Source of the DNA: Magnaporthiopsis rhizophila
Taxonomy: Eukaryota; Ascomycota; Sordariomycetes; Magnaporthales; Magnaporthaceae
NCBI GenBank assembly: GCA_003049465.1
Contig: PYSS01000015.1
Coordinates: 200,807 to 264,806 of the forward strand
Length of the DNA stretch: 64,000 nucleotides
Direction of reading: 5' to 3'
The notes beneath the pieces are model-generated. The model was not told the origin of the DNA. It worked only from the letters and a program-made list of their open reading frames with translations, and did not search any database. The position numbers and the translations under genes were made by a program. Position 1 is the first letter of the stretch; each line of letters starts with the position of its first letter. Shown one piece after another: positions 11,008 to 20,781 of this stretch.

Positions 11008-11289
11008 TCGTCCGGGACGCGTTGCTTGCCCATCGATGTCGATGCCCTCCCTATCCGAGGGTTCAAAGCCACCCCCACCGTACGCGCCAACAAACCCAAG
11101 CCCCGGCTGCAGTCGTCCCGGAGTCATGGGCCGGTCCCAGGGCAGATGTCTCAGGCGTACAGCGGGTTTACGAAGGCTGACTGGGACGAATACCTGCGGT
11201 CTATGAGACGGTTCAGGGCGACGCCGCCAACGGGAGTGAGGTCTAACTCTGGTCTGTCGGCGGGGAAGCAGCAGCGTTCTCGGCATTAA
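11008..11289 (+). other. in-phase open frame after the zinc-finger stop codon
   Basis: Directly after the TAG at 11005-11007 the same frame stays open for 93 codons to a TAA at 11287-11289. It carries protein-like sequence including SQAYSGFTKADWDEYLRSMRRFR. It has no ATG near its start, so it is not an independent gene. It may be 3' UTR that is open by chance, a C-terminus reached by readthrough, or an exon joined by a weak intron that removes the stop (a 99-nt GT...TAG intron at 10909-11007 keeps phase, but its donor GTTGAT is poor). Confidence 0.35.
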
Positions 11290-11990
11290 TCATCCACAGT
11301 TGAGAGGTTAAAGGTGTGCATGAGCGTCTTTCACGTCGAAACTTTTGCCATGCTGGAGCCTTTTCGATTCGCAGACGAGTTACACGAAGCTCGAATATCT
11401 AGATTGGCTCAAGAACCCGCGAGGGATCTCGACCTCCAATGACCAAAAAAAAAAAGAAAAAAAAAAGAAAAAAAAAAAAAAAACTTCGCATCGATGAGGC
11501 CGATGGAAGGGGCAGTCTTTGGTGTTTAGCTGGCTCTGGCGGGAGCAGCAGGGGTGTCCCAACAGGCTGGGCATATTGCATGTATGAGTGTTTGCTTGGG
11601 TTCGTTGGCGTCGGGTTTACGGGATTCTTTGCTGGGGAAGTTCCGCCTGTACACTTTTTCTTTTGGAGGGCTCGGGTAGGAGCTTTTAATGCATGATACA
11701 CGAGGTGGTTGTTTGGAACAGCGATGGCGTTACTTTTGCTTTTTCTCTCCTGCTATCTCCCCTGGCTTTGTTTTTCTTTTGACCAAACAGTCTGGGGTAC
11801 GGAAAATGGCGTCTCGTTAACTAGAGCAGTGGTAGGAAGTGATAAAATGTACCAATACTTTAATCTCGTTGTCCTGCTGCTTCTCTGGATGTGTAGCGTA
11901 TGTTTCCAGATGATACGGACATAACGATATCACTTAGGTAGGTAGGTAGTGGCATGCCGGTGTTTTACGGGAGACGGACGACCGCCAAGT
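11290..11990. other. convergent intergenic, 701 bp
   Basis: This 3' flank contains an A-rich tract (11443-11482) and a TAGG microsatellite at about 11936-11949. No gene is seen. Confidence 0.55.
11443..11482. repeat. A-rich low-complexity tract
   Basis: About 40 nt of A broken by three single G residues. It is the only long tract in the window with A on the + strand; the others are T. Confidence 0.9.
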
Positions 11991-12801
11991 CTAGCGGCTT
12001 TTCCTCTTGTCCGCCTCCGCATTCCGGAACGGGAATCCGCTCGTCCGCTTGTCGGCGCCGGTCCGCTTGCTCCTCCTCCCCTTGTCGCCGGCAAACATGA
12101 GACACCAGAGCCCAAAGGCGGCCAGGGCGGAACTGCCGACCACTCCGAACGCAAAGCCCGTCTCGCCGCTGGAGTAGAACCGCAGGTAGCTGTAAAAGGC
12201 CGAGGCGGCGTGGTACTATACAAATTATGGTGATATTAGCTGCCATCTTTCCCCCGTCCGTCTGCTTGTGCTGAGATAGGGATCGCTTACGAGCGTCGAC
12301 ACGAGCACCACGGCGTCGGCATAAGGGGAGACGGAGCCCTCGGGATCTGGGGCGCGGAAGCATGGTCTCGTCAGCGTGACGTGACATGAATCACTAATGG
12401 CAACAACCGCTTCCGGTCCTTACCGTCCGCCGTAGATGTCAAGGGCAGAGCCCCTGAGAGGACCACGATCAGTAGTCCCACGCCGAGCTGGGCGAGCCCG
12501 AGCTGGCGGGCAAAGTAGATCTCAGCGGCTGTATGCAGACGTTAGCCAACATGCGTAACACGGAACGTTCCATGGGTACTTGTCCTCGCATATACCATTG
12601 GTAGGGGTGTATTCCGGACTGAGCAGCGAGCTGATGAAGGACGGCCACAGTATGAGTGGGGCCGACTGCAGACCCAGCCAGGCGAGGCTGCCGAAGCTGT
12701 ATGCCGAGATGGCCTGGAGCGGGTAGGTAGGTGAGGGCGTTAGCTGAATGGTGTGTATATGCAAGGGGGGACTATGACTGGACGGGCGGGCTTACCTCCA
12801 T
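11991..12801 (-). CDS. small integral membrane protein, 169 residues, function unknown
   Basis: Five exons in phase: 12796-12801, 12596-12713, 12424-12528, 12291-12346 and 11991-12215. Every boundary has a GTAAG/GTATAT donor and a CAG/TAG acceptor. The product begins MEAISAYSFGSLAWLGLQSAPLILWPSF. It has about four hydrophobic segments (the N-terminal one; LGLAQLGVGLLIVVLSGALPL; PYADAVVLVSTLYHAASAFYSYL; TGFAFGVVGSSALAAFGLWCLMF) and a basic C-terminal tail ending ADKRKSR. This is the look of a small conserved fungal multi-spanning protein; I have no function to offer. The two-codon first exon is the weakest part, and a longer first exon further upstream is possible. It is head-to-head with NAR1, 760 bp apart. 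Confidence 0.75.
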
Positions 12802-13561
12802 CTCTCTGCCGTGTTTAGAAGTTTGGAATGAGGAAGTTACAATCGATTACCAGCCGGCTTGCATTCAGGGCTCCAAGATCAGAAATACTGTGCTGTTGAC
12901 TATCTAGCTAATCACGATAAGAGTATATAAAGCGAGGAGCAACAGCTAGAAAATCCCCAGCGTTCCGACTTCAATGCATGAAGCACAACACGATGCTTTA
13001 CAGTGAATGGCCAACCGTCATTAAGACGGCATGAGTAGCCACGAAAAAGGGTTACGTCACCCCGCTCGGTAATCCAGCGTGCTGAACGCACCCCCACTCA
13101 CGTGCACGCCCAGAACGCCCTGGAAGTCCCGCCACCACGGGCACGTAGCGCCGATCTCGGTCACATGGAAGACTGAACACTGCATCTCCGGCGGATGGTA
13201 AAGCAAACTTGTCGATAAAAAGGAAAAAAACGGTACCGGAACTCGTTGAGAGATTTGTCAGGTCCGCCATCAAAATCTGCAATTCCGCACTCCCTCCTTC
13301 CTGGCTCCCGCGCCATCCATTGGGTTGTCCAACATAAACCAGACTTTTCAGATCTTTTCCAAACGAAGTGGCAATTTACCTACCCGAGCTATAAGTTCGA
13401 GACCATAGAAACAGTTCAGCAGCCGACACGAGCCGCATTCCGAAAACCAATCCCACCCGCTCCGCCATCCATCTAAACGAGCACAGACGCGAATCCGCCG
13501 CTACCAAACTCTTACCGAGCCACCTCTTCCCGGCCGCCCGAGGGCGCGAGACGGTCAAAGG
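12802..13561. other. divergent promoter region, membrane protein / NAR1, 760 bp
   Basis: No gene is seen. It could hide a further 5' exon of the membrane-protein gene. Confidence 0.5.
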
Positions 13562-15373
13562 ATGAGCGCGATCCTCTCGGTCGACGACCTCAACGACTTC
13601 ATCAGCCCCGGCGTCGCCTGCATCAAACCCGTCGAGACCCTGCCCGCCGACCAGCCCGCCGGCGGCGACCCGACCCTCGAGCACGAGGTTATACTAGATG
13701 GCCAGCCCGGCGCCGCAGGAGCAGGGCCCGGCGCACCCGCCCAGATATCCCTGACCGACTGCCTCGCCTGCTCGGGCTGCGTCACGTCGGCCGAGGCCGT
13801 CCTGGTCAGCCTGCAGAGCCACTCGGAGCTGCTCAGCGTTCTGGACTCGGCGCCCGCGCTGCAGGTCAGGGGACCGGACGCCCAGGGACGCTTCTCCGTC
13901 GACGGGCTCGAGGATCCGGCCCGTCGCCTCTTCGTCGCCAGCGTGTCGCCCCAGTCGAGGGCGAGCCTGGCTGCCGTCTGCGGGCCGGGTGTGTCCGAGA
14001 GCCAGGCCGGCCGCATGCTGGATAGGCTGTTGATGGGGCCAGAGGGTCTGATGGCTGGTGGCAAGTGGGGGAATCGGTTCGCGTGGGTCGTCGACACCAA
14101 CGCTGCGCGCGAGGCCTGCCTGCTCTTGGGCGCAGACGAAGTTCTCGGGCGTAACCAGGCGGTCGACGTGGCCTTGGCAGCAGCAAAGAAGCCCATCCTC
14201 ACAGCATCGTGCCCCGGTTGGGTGTGTTATGCAGAGAAGACGCACCCGCACGTCCTACCCCATCTATCGCGCGTCAAGTCCCCGCAGGCTCTGACCGGCA
14301 CACTGATCAAGACGACACTGAGCCGTGTGCTCAACATCCCGCCCGACCGCATATGGCATCTTTCCATCATGCCTTGTTTCGACAAGAAGCTCGAGGCCAG
14401 CCGTGAGGAGCTGACAGACGCCGTCTGGGCCGGGGCCGGAGCGCCGGGTCGGGGCGCGCGCGACGTGGACTGCGTCATCACCAGCAAGGAGATATTCATG
14501 CTCACGGAATCGAGGAGTATCGACTTCTTCAGTCTATCTGCCTCGCCGTTGAATCAGCAGGGCTTTCCCGACAGCACCATCAATGAGTTTTTCTTCCCGC
14601 CGCGCCGCAGACGGAGGCCGTCGCCGGCCGCAGGCAGCTCCGGTGGGAACCTCTATTACATCCTGCAGGATGTGCTCTCGACACACCCAGGCTCCAGGCT
14701 CGAGGCGGCCAGAGGCAGGAACGTGGACGTGGTCGAGTACACTGTCGTGGCAGCCTCGGGCGAGACTCTGTTCCGAGCGGCGAGGTACTATGGCTTCCGC
14801 AACATCCAGAACCTCGTCCGAAAACTGAAGCCAGCCAGGCCGTCGCGCATGCCGGGAGGCAAGCCCTTTGGTAGTGCCAGGAGAGTGCCAACGGGCCGGA
14901 GCGGGGCCGGGGCCGGGGGGATAGAGTACGCATATGTCGAGGTCATGGCTTGTCCCGGGGGCTGCACCAACGGCGGTGGCCAGGTGAAGGCGGGCGATCA
15001 GGTGGTTGCGACCCGAAGGGGATTTCCTGGGAAGCCAGGCCCACAGGAGCAGAAGCAGTTTCTGGCCGAAGTGGACGAGGCGTACTTCTCGGCGGAGGAC
15101 TCGACGGCCAGTGATGCGGACGAAGAGCCATCCCGGCTAGCCAATCACTGGGCAGGCGAGAGCGGCGCGCCTAGACATGCCGGCTTGGTCGGCGGGGTTG
15201 ACCAATCGTCTGTGCGAAATACCCTGGCGCATTGGGCCGAGATCACCGGCATAGCGCTGGACAAGCTTGTGTTCACCAGCTATCGCGAGGTGATCAGCGA
15301 TGTTGGCAAGACCACCATTAGCGATAGCGAGAGGGTAGTTCAGCTAGCCGGCAAAATTGGAGGAGGCTGGTAA
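13562..15373 (+). CDS. NAR1: cytosolic Fe-S cluster assembly factor Nar1 (iron-only hydrogenase-like)
   Basis: This single-exon 603-residue protein belongs to the [FeFe]-hydrogenase-like Nar1/NARF family, which passes Fe-S clusters from the Cfd1-Nbp35 scaffold to the CIA targeting complex. The N-terminal cluster ligands are visible: Cys20 (GVAC) and Cys67, Cys70 and Cys73 (DCLACSGC). The second, H-cluster-like site is supplied by TASCPGWVCYAEK, MPCFDKK and MACPGGCTNGGGQ. MSAILSVDDLNDFISPGVACIKP is the canonical Nar1 opening and fixes the start. A basic insert and a gap-prone middle lengthen it beyond yeast Nar1 (about 490 residues). Its 3' end lies only 140 bp from the 3' end of the SUZ-domain gene. 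Confidence 0.95.
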   Translation: MSAILSVDDLNDFISPGVACIKPVETLPADQPAGGDPTLEHEVILDGQPGAAGAGPGAPAQISLTDCLACSGCVTSAEAVLVSLQSHSELLSVLDSAPALQVRGPDAQGRFSVDGLEDPARRLFVASVSPQSRASLAAVCGPGVSESQAGRMLDRLLMGPEGLMAGGKWGNRFAWVVDTNAAREACLLLGADEVLGRNQAVDVALAAAKKPILTASCPGWVCYAEKTHPHVLPHLSRVKSPQALTGTLIKTTLSRVLNIPPDRIWHLSIMPCFDKKLEASREELTDAVWAGAGAPGRGARDVDCVITSKEIFMLTESRSIDFFSLSASPLNQQGFPDSTINEFFFPPRRRRRPSPAAGSSGGNLYYILQDVLSTHPGSRLEAARGRNVDVVEYTVVAASGETLFRAARYYGFRNIQNLVRKLKPARPSRMPGGKPFGSARRVPTGRSGAGAGGIEYAYVEVMACPGGCTNGGGQVKAGDQVVATRRGFPGKPGPQEQKQFLAEVDEAYFSAEDSTASDADEEPSRLANHWAGESGAPRHAGLVGGVDQSSVRNTLAHWAEITGIALDKLVFTSYREVISDVGKTTISDSERVVQLAGKIGGGW

Positions 15374-15513
15374 TAATTGGTAGAGCGGTTGATGAGCGTC
15401 CCTTCGGCCGGCTCGCCCATTTTGATAGAGAGCGAACCATGGCATCATATGAAGCGCACAGCATATTAAACCCATATGGCTAGGGTATATGGTCCACTCT
15501 CATGATATTGATG

Positions 15514-16529
15514 TCATGTGCCAGATGCGCCGCCTCGCCTGGCGAACCCGAAGCCGCCCCTGCCGCCAGCCTCGGGTCCCCTAGGCGAGCGCAAGGCCTG
15601 GAGGCGGCCTTGGTCCTCCTCGCGCGGTGTGGTGGTGCCCGACGACGAGGCGACCTCACCCCCACCTCGCCTCTGCGCCGGTTTGGGCGGCGAGTTCGGA
15701 TCGTAGAGCTCTCGCGTGCCGGGAGGCCGGCGCACTTGACCGTCGTTGCCGTTGCTGCGATCGTGGCTGCGGCTCTCGCCTCTGTAACCTCCCCGGCCGC
15801 CGCCGCCGCCGCCCCTGCCGCGGTTGCGGTTCCCGCCTTGCCTCCCACCATGGTTGCTTCCCCCCGAGGAGGCTTCCGTCTGGTGGTACTGATGGTGGTG
15901 TGCCTGCTGCAGAGGAGGGGTCACGGCTCCGGGGGTCGAGGCGCCCGAGGATGCGGCGCTGGGCCTTGAGGACGGCGCCGCCGCCTCGCCAAATATCTTG
16001 GCGCGGGCCTCGTCGTAGCGCCGCTGCTTCTCCTCGCGCTCCCGCTGCTGGCGGAGGCGGATCTCCTCGGGCGAGGGCTGCAGCGCGGCTAGTCGTCTCG
16101 CCTCTTCGTCGTCGTCATCGTCGTCGCCGGCGCTGGCTCCCCCCGGCGCCCTCGCTGGTGTGGGCCGGCGGCTGAGCACTTTCATGGAGGGCTTGAAGGC
16201 TGGCACCGCGGGGCTGACGTGGTTCGTGGCGGGGAGATACTGCGGCTGGTCGTCGGGGGCGTCGCTAGAAAGAGTTTCAAAACAGCGTCAGCAGGGTGAC
16301 ATAGGTGGCCAGCGGCGGGCTCTCGATCGGCCAAGGTCTTTTGGCGATGCGCCCTCTTGACGTACGCCGACTGCCAGAGTTTTCTGTTAGACTCTTCATG
16401 TAAAGCCATCCTCTCGGCCTTGGTCATGCTAGTGTTTGCCTGCGGCTTGGGGGCCTCTGCCGGGGGAAGGGTAGTCGCTTCCGGTTCCCAGTCGTCATCC
16501 CAGGCATCTGGGACTTTGTGTCGCGACAT
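15514..16529 (-). CDS. SUZ-domain RNA-binding-type protein
   Basis: Exons 16366-16529 and 15514-16264 (101-nt intron, donor GTACGT, phase 2) give 304 residues. An N-terminal acidic/Trp start (MSRHKVPDAWDDDWE) and a helix TKAERMALHEESNRKLWQ precede the intron. The SUZ core lies in exon 2: PSPEEIRLRQQREREEKQRRYDEARAKIFGE. A Gly/Arg-rich RGG-like segment follows, and the C-terminus (GGRGGFGFARRG) resembles the SUZ-C motif. SUZ domains bind RNA and occur in SZRD1-type proteins and beside R3H domains; no R3H domain is present here. The likely role is in mRNA binding or translation, but no specific function can be read. It is divergent from the 95-residue orphan. Confidence 0.85.
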
Positions 16530-17158
16530 GGCCGCCGTCTGGGCGGTATTGGTTTAGCTGGAGGGAGCGAGGGAGGCAAGCCGGTACCTAAACCAGCCTG
16601 AAAAGCAGCACCGAGTTGTTTCTATATATGGCAATTCAGCGTCTTGAGTGGAGCATGACAGGAAGCTCAATGGATTGGCCGTATTTGCTTGTGCAAGGTG
16701 GTGTGACAGTTCTCGACGTGAAAGAAAGCTGATGCGGTGTTTTGCGCTGACCTGTAGGTTTGGGCCCAGGACCAGCCCAGGGCGAGTGCACGGACGACGG
16801 CCACCCGCACAGCTCATCATTGTGGGCCTGGATAGCTCCCGCCGCAACTGAACTGCCCTGAGCTTAGGCATACCAACGGACTGATGAACTAAATCGAATC
16901 CCGCCACTCCACCTGAGGATTAATCACCATCAACTCATCCTTGTTACCCGGCCGTGGTCTTTACCAGGAGATATTGTGCAGTCTGTCTTGTCTCGTCCGC
17001 AGCTTTCTGCCTAGGTATCCGTTGAGACCGTGCCCCTCCAAAGACACACAGGTCAGGACCCGCCTGAAATCTCCCGACCTGCCCATCTTCAAACGCACCA
17101 TATCAAATGGGAATTAACCAAGTCGTAGCTCCCGTCCGACTCAGGCCACATCCCAAAC
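16530..17158. other. divergent promoter region, 629 bp
   Basis: Lies between the SUZ gene and the small orphan gene. No other gene is seen. Confidence 0.55.
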
Positions 17159-17543
17159 ATGAATTCCGAAGACATCATGTCAGACGGCCTACCCATGGCC
17201 GACGAGGCGCACGAGACCACAGGGGCCGATGGCAAGCCTGGCTCCTGGGCCAACAAGAGGTCCCAGGAGGAGTTTGAACACGCTCGCGGCCGGCTAGTTC
17301 ACGTGGATTTCAACCCGAGTAAGATCTCTTAAGAAACTGAGAGGGCGAAAACCCTCCGTCCTGGACACACTCCCATGTTCGTGCTGACGTCGCTTCAAAC
17401 CACCACCTACAACAGCCGATTACCCCGACCCTCTGTTGCCGCGGAGGGATACCAAACATCCTTACACCGGAAGGTTCCCAGCGGACGCCGAGGCCCGGCT
17501 GAAGAAAGTCTTCGAGGCGGCGGCTCTGCCGGCTGAGACGTAA
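17159..17543 (+). CDS. small protein of 95 residues, function unknown
   Basis: Exons 17159-17318 and 17416-17543 join across a 97-nt intron (GTAAGA...CAG, phase 1). The protein starts MNSEDIMSDG and has a Trp-containing segment GSWANKRSQEEFEHARGRLVHVDFNP. It then runs through the splice junction into TDYPDPLLPRRDTKHPYTGRFPADAEARLKKVFEAAALPAET. There is no signal peptide and no membrane segment; the C-terminus is probably helical. The charge pattern and a perfectly phased intron argue for a real gene rather than a chance frame. I do not recognise it. An internal Met at residue 7 is an alternative start. Confidence 0.7.
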
Positions 17544-18277
17544 AGCTTCCATCTTTCCTAGTTGTTTGCTCTGCTCACAGCATCATCGCTTGATGACGCG
17601 CGAACATGCAGTAGGCGCCGCAAGGCCTAGTTTTCCACAACAACCAAGATATTATTGAAGGTTCAGAGAGAGCTATTCGCGTGCGCTTGTCTAAGCCATG
17701 GCCACGTCACTTGCGGCTGTTTTGGTGATCGCGGGAAATACTTGGGCACCTTGTCGACCTAATCAGAGAATAAAACGCATCGAAATGGCACGCCTGTCCC
17801 CCTTCAACTACAAGGGCTGGCCAAATTTCTGCCCTCGGTTTGTCCATGGCACGCAAGACAGTCAAACGTGTTCAGGCTCAGGTCCGACGCCACTAACAAT
17901 GTCAGGGCCGACACTGGTGGCACAGACCGTGCAGCCGGAAAGTATTTTGTTCGGCTTTTGCACTATAGGAAAGCAGTGGCGTGAAAAAGAGAACCCAGAG
18001 GCGCGCCGCGCAGCTTGTGGTGCGGACCCGTTTATTCGTTTTTCTGATTTTTTTTTTTAGCAAGGTGGAGGCGGGGTGAGCCCAGAAAGCGTGAAATCCC
18101 ATTTGGGTTTTATCTGAAGATTCATAGGGATCTCTGTATTCCGTGCCTGCGTCACACACCAAGGCCCCGCCAGACTCTGCCGACGTGGAAATATTTGGGA
18201 CCTAGAAGTTATCCAGACACGAGCGTAAGGTCCATTGGAGCTACCTACGCACACGTGCCAAGGAGGAGCCGCCAGCA
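17544..18277. other. intergenic, 734 bp, upstream of ADE2
   Basis: No gene was accepted; one 120-codon frame at 17698-18060 lacks protein character. A palindromic CACGTG lies at 18252-18257, about 20 nt before the ADE2 ATG and therefore probably in the leader. Confidence 0.5.
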
Positions 18278-20225
18278 ATGGACAAGAAGCCTGTGATAGG
18301 CCTCCTCGGGGGCGGCCAGCTGGGTCGAATGCTCTGCGAGGCTTCTGGCCCGCTTGGCTTCGATATCGCCATTCTAGACGAGGCGGGCTCGCCGGCTAAG
18401 AAGGCCGCCGACAACGGCCTACACGTTGATGGTTCGTTCAAAGACCCCGCCAAGATCCGCGAGCTGGCGGCACGGTCCGACGTGCTGACGGTCGAGATCG
18501 AGCACGTCGACACCGAGGTGCTCGAGGATATCGAGACCAACGGCGTCGAGGTCGTTGCTGCTGACGGCACAAAGACCCACAAGAAGGTGCCAGTCCATCC
18601 GTCCTGGAGGACCATCAGGCTCATCCAGGACAAGTATGAGCAGAAGGAGCACTACCGCCGCCACGGCCTGCCCATCGCCGACCAGGCTGCCGTTGCTCCG
18701 GGGAATGAGATGCTGGCTTCGCTGAGGGCAGCGGGCCGCAAGTTCGGCTACCCGTTCATGCTTAAGGTACAGTAGAGTAACTACGGAAACTTGCGCCGCG
18801 CCGGGACATGCATTGCTTAGTAGCGGTGGCAGACGCTGATGCGCCTTGCTTTCTCTGCAGGCTCGCAAGGGCTCCTATGACGGCAGGGGGAACTTCAAGG
18901 TCTCGAGCGAAGACGACCTCGAGGCAGCCATCAAGGAGCTGGGCAGTCTGCAGCTGTACGCCGAAAAGTGGTGCAGCTTCACCAAGGAGCTGGCCGTCAT
19001 GGTGGTGAGGACCGAGAGCGACGCCGGAGACCTCAAGTCGCTGCTGGCCTATCCGGCCGTCGAGACGGTGCACGAGGACAGCATCTGCACCAAGACCTTC
19101 ATGCCGCCCCGCGACATACCCAAGCAGCCGTGCGAGAAGGCCCGTGAGACGGCCTGCCAAGTCATCTCGACCCTGACGGGCAGGGGCGTCTTTGCCGTCG
19201 AGATGTTCCTGCTCGACGACGGCTCCATCCTGGTCAACGAGGTTGCTCCGCGCCCGCACAACTCGGGCCATTACACCATCGAGGCCGTGCCCTACCTCTC
19301 CCAGTACAAGGCCCAGCTCCACGCTCTCCTAGACCTGCCCCTGCCCGAGCGCCTGACCCCGCGCGTGCCGTCGGCCATCATGATCAACATCCTGGGGGGC
19401 GCAGCGCCTGGGTCGCACGACAAGCTCGTCGAGAAGGCGATGCACAGCTTCGGAGACAACATGGACGTTTTTGTCCACCTCTACGGCAAGGCAAGCAAGC
19501 CTGGGAGGAAGATTGGCCACATCACGACGACGGGCCAGTTTGGCATCGCCGACCTGGAGCGCCACTCTGCACCGCTGATGGAGCTAGCCGATGCCATGAG
19601 GCAGGAGCGCCTGAATGCGGCCACTGCGCAGCTGAGGCCGCAGCAGCAGCAGCAGCAGCAATCTCCGGCACCTGCTCCCGCACGGGGGCCTGCGCCGCCA
19701 TCGTCGTCTGGCCCACTCGTCCTAGTAACCATGGGCTCCGACTCGGACTTGCCCGTAATGAAGGCGGGCCTGGCCGTGCTCATCGATTTCGGCGTCCCCT
19801 TTGAGGTCAGGATCACGTCGGCCCACCGAACTCCCAACCTCATGCTCGACGTGGCCGCTGAGGCTGCCGGCCGAGGTATCAAGGTCGCCATCGCCGCGGC
19901 CGGCGGCGCGGCCCACCTCCCCGGCATGTTCGCGTCGCACTGCCCCATCCCCGTCATCGGCGTCCCGGTCAAGGCCACTCACCTGGACGGCCAGGACAGC
20001 CTGCTCAGCATCGTACAGATGCCTAGGGGGGTGCCCGTTGCCACGGTGGGCATCAACAACTCGACCAACGCGGCCTTGCTGGCTGTCAGGATACTCGGGT
20101 CTTTCATCCCCAGGTATCAGGACCAGATGAAGAAATACCAGTCGGAAATGGAGGAGGCGGTGCTGGCAAAGGATAGGGAGCTCCAGAGCATCGGGTTCAA
20201 GGCATATCTGGACAAGATGCCGTAG
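18278..20225 (+). CDS. ADE2: phosphoribosylaminoimidazole carboxylase, fused PurK-PurE (Ade2)
   Basis: Exons 18278-18766 and 18861-20225 (94-nt intron, phase 0) encode 617 residues. The N-terminal half is the ATP-grasp PurK-like domain, from KPVIGLLGGGQLGRMLCEAS through FMLK/ARKGSYDGRGN (the splice joins K and ARKG) and GVFAVEMFLLDDGSILVNEVAPRPHNSGH. A Gln/Pro/Ala linker with seven Gln at about 423-431 leads to the PurE domain (VTMGSDSDLPVMKAG from about 453, then SAHRTP and AAGGAAHLPGM). It converts AIR to CAIR in purine synthesis. The loss-of-function phenotype in yeasts is adenine auxotrophy with red pigment. It is longer than yeast Ade2 (571), mostly through the linker. Confidence 0.97.
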
Positions 20226-20781
20226 GCAAGATATGTCTAGTAGCCTCCAAAATAATACAGTCTTCTGAAGCCCGGAGATTGCAAGGCTCGAAAGGGTTTC
20301 GGAAGGGGCGATGAATTCAACTATAACGAGTAGACGATGCACCAGATCGTGTCTTCCACAACTCCCACCGACTCTTGGTACGTGAGATCTTTGATCTCAA
20401 AGAACGTCGACTATGTCAACGCCGTGAATAAACTTTTTTTTCTAGGTTCTTTTCTGGCGGTCTCTGTTTAATGTTTGTCAACTAAGTCTTATCCTCTTGG
20501 TGCATCATTCGGGCTACGAGCGGTACGGGCGCCCTGCGTCTGGCTCACCCTCCGGCAGCTAGCAGAACCTCCTCCCCTTTCCCATCCAGTCTCCGCAGTC
20601 CCCAGCGGATCCCGTACGACGACGAGCAGGCCTTCCAAGCAGGGGTCATGTGGATTATCGAGATCGGCTCGATGGGATTGAGTGGTATTGGCCGTAAGCC
20701 GACCACCCAAAGTATCTTGCTCAGTGTTCATACATGACACACAGGTAGACCAAGATACCAGCAACCCGGAGGCCCTCTGGG
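20226..20781. other. intergenic, 556 bp
   Basis: 3' flank of ADE2. A short T-run lies at about 20432-20440. No intact gene is seen. Confidence 0.5.

Noticed and set aside
17698..18060. 120-codon open frame upstream of ADE2
   Set aside because: No homology-like blocks or conserved composition; the ADE2 promoter is the simpler reading.
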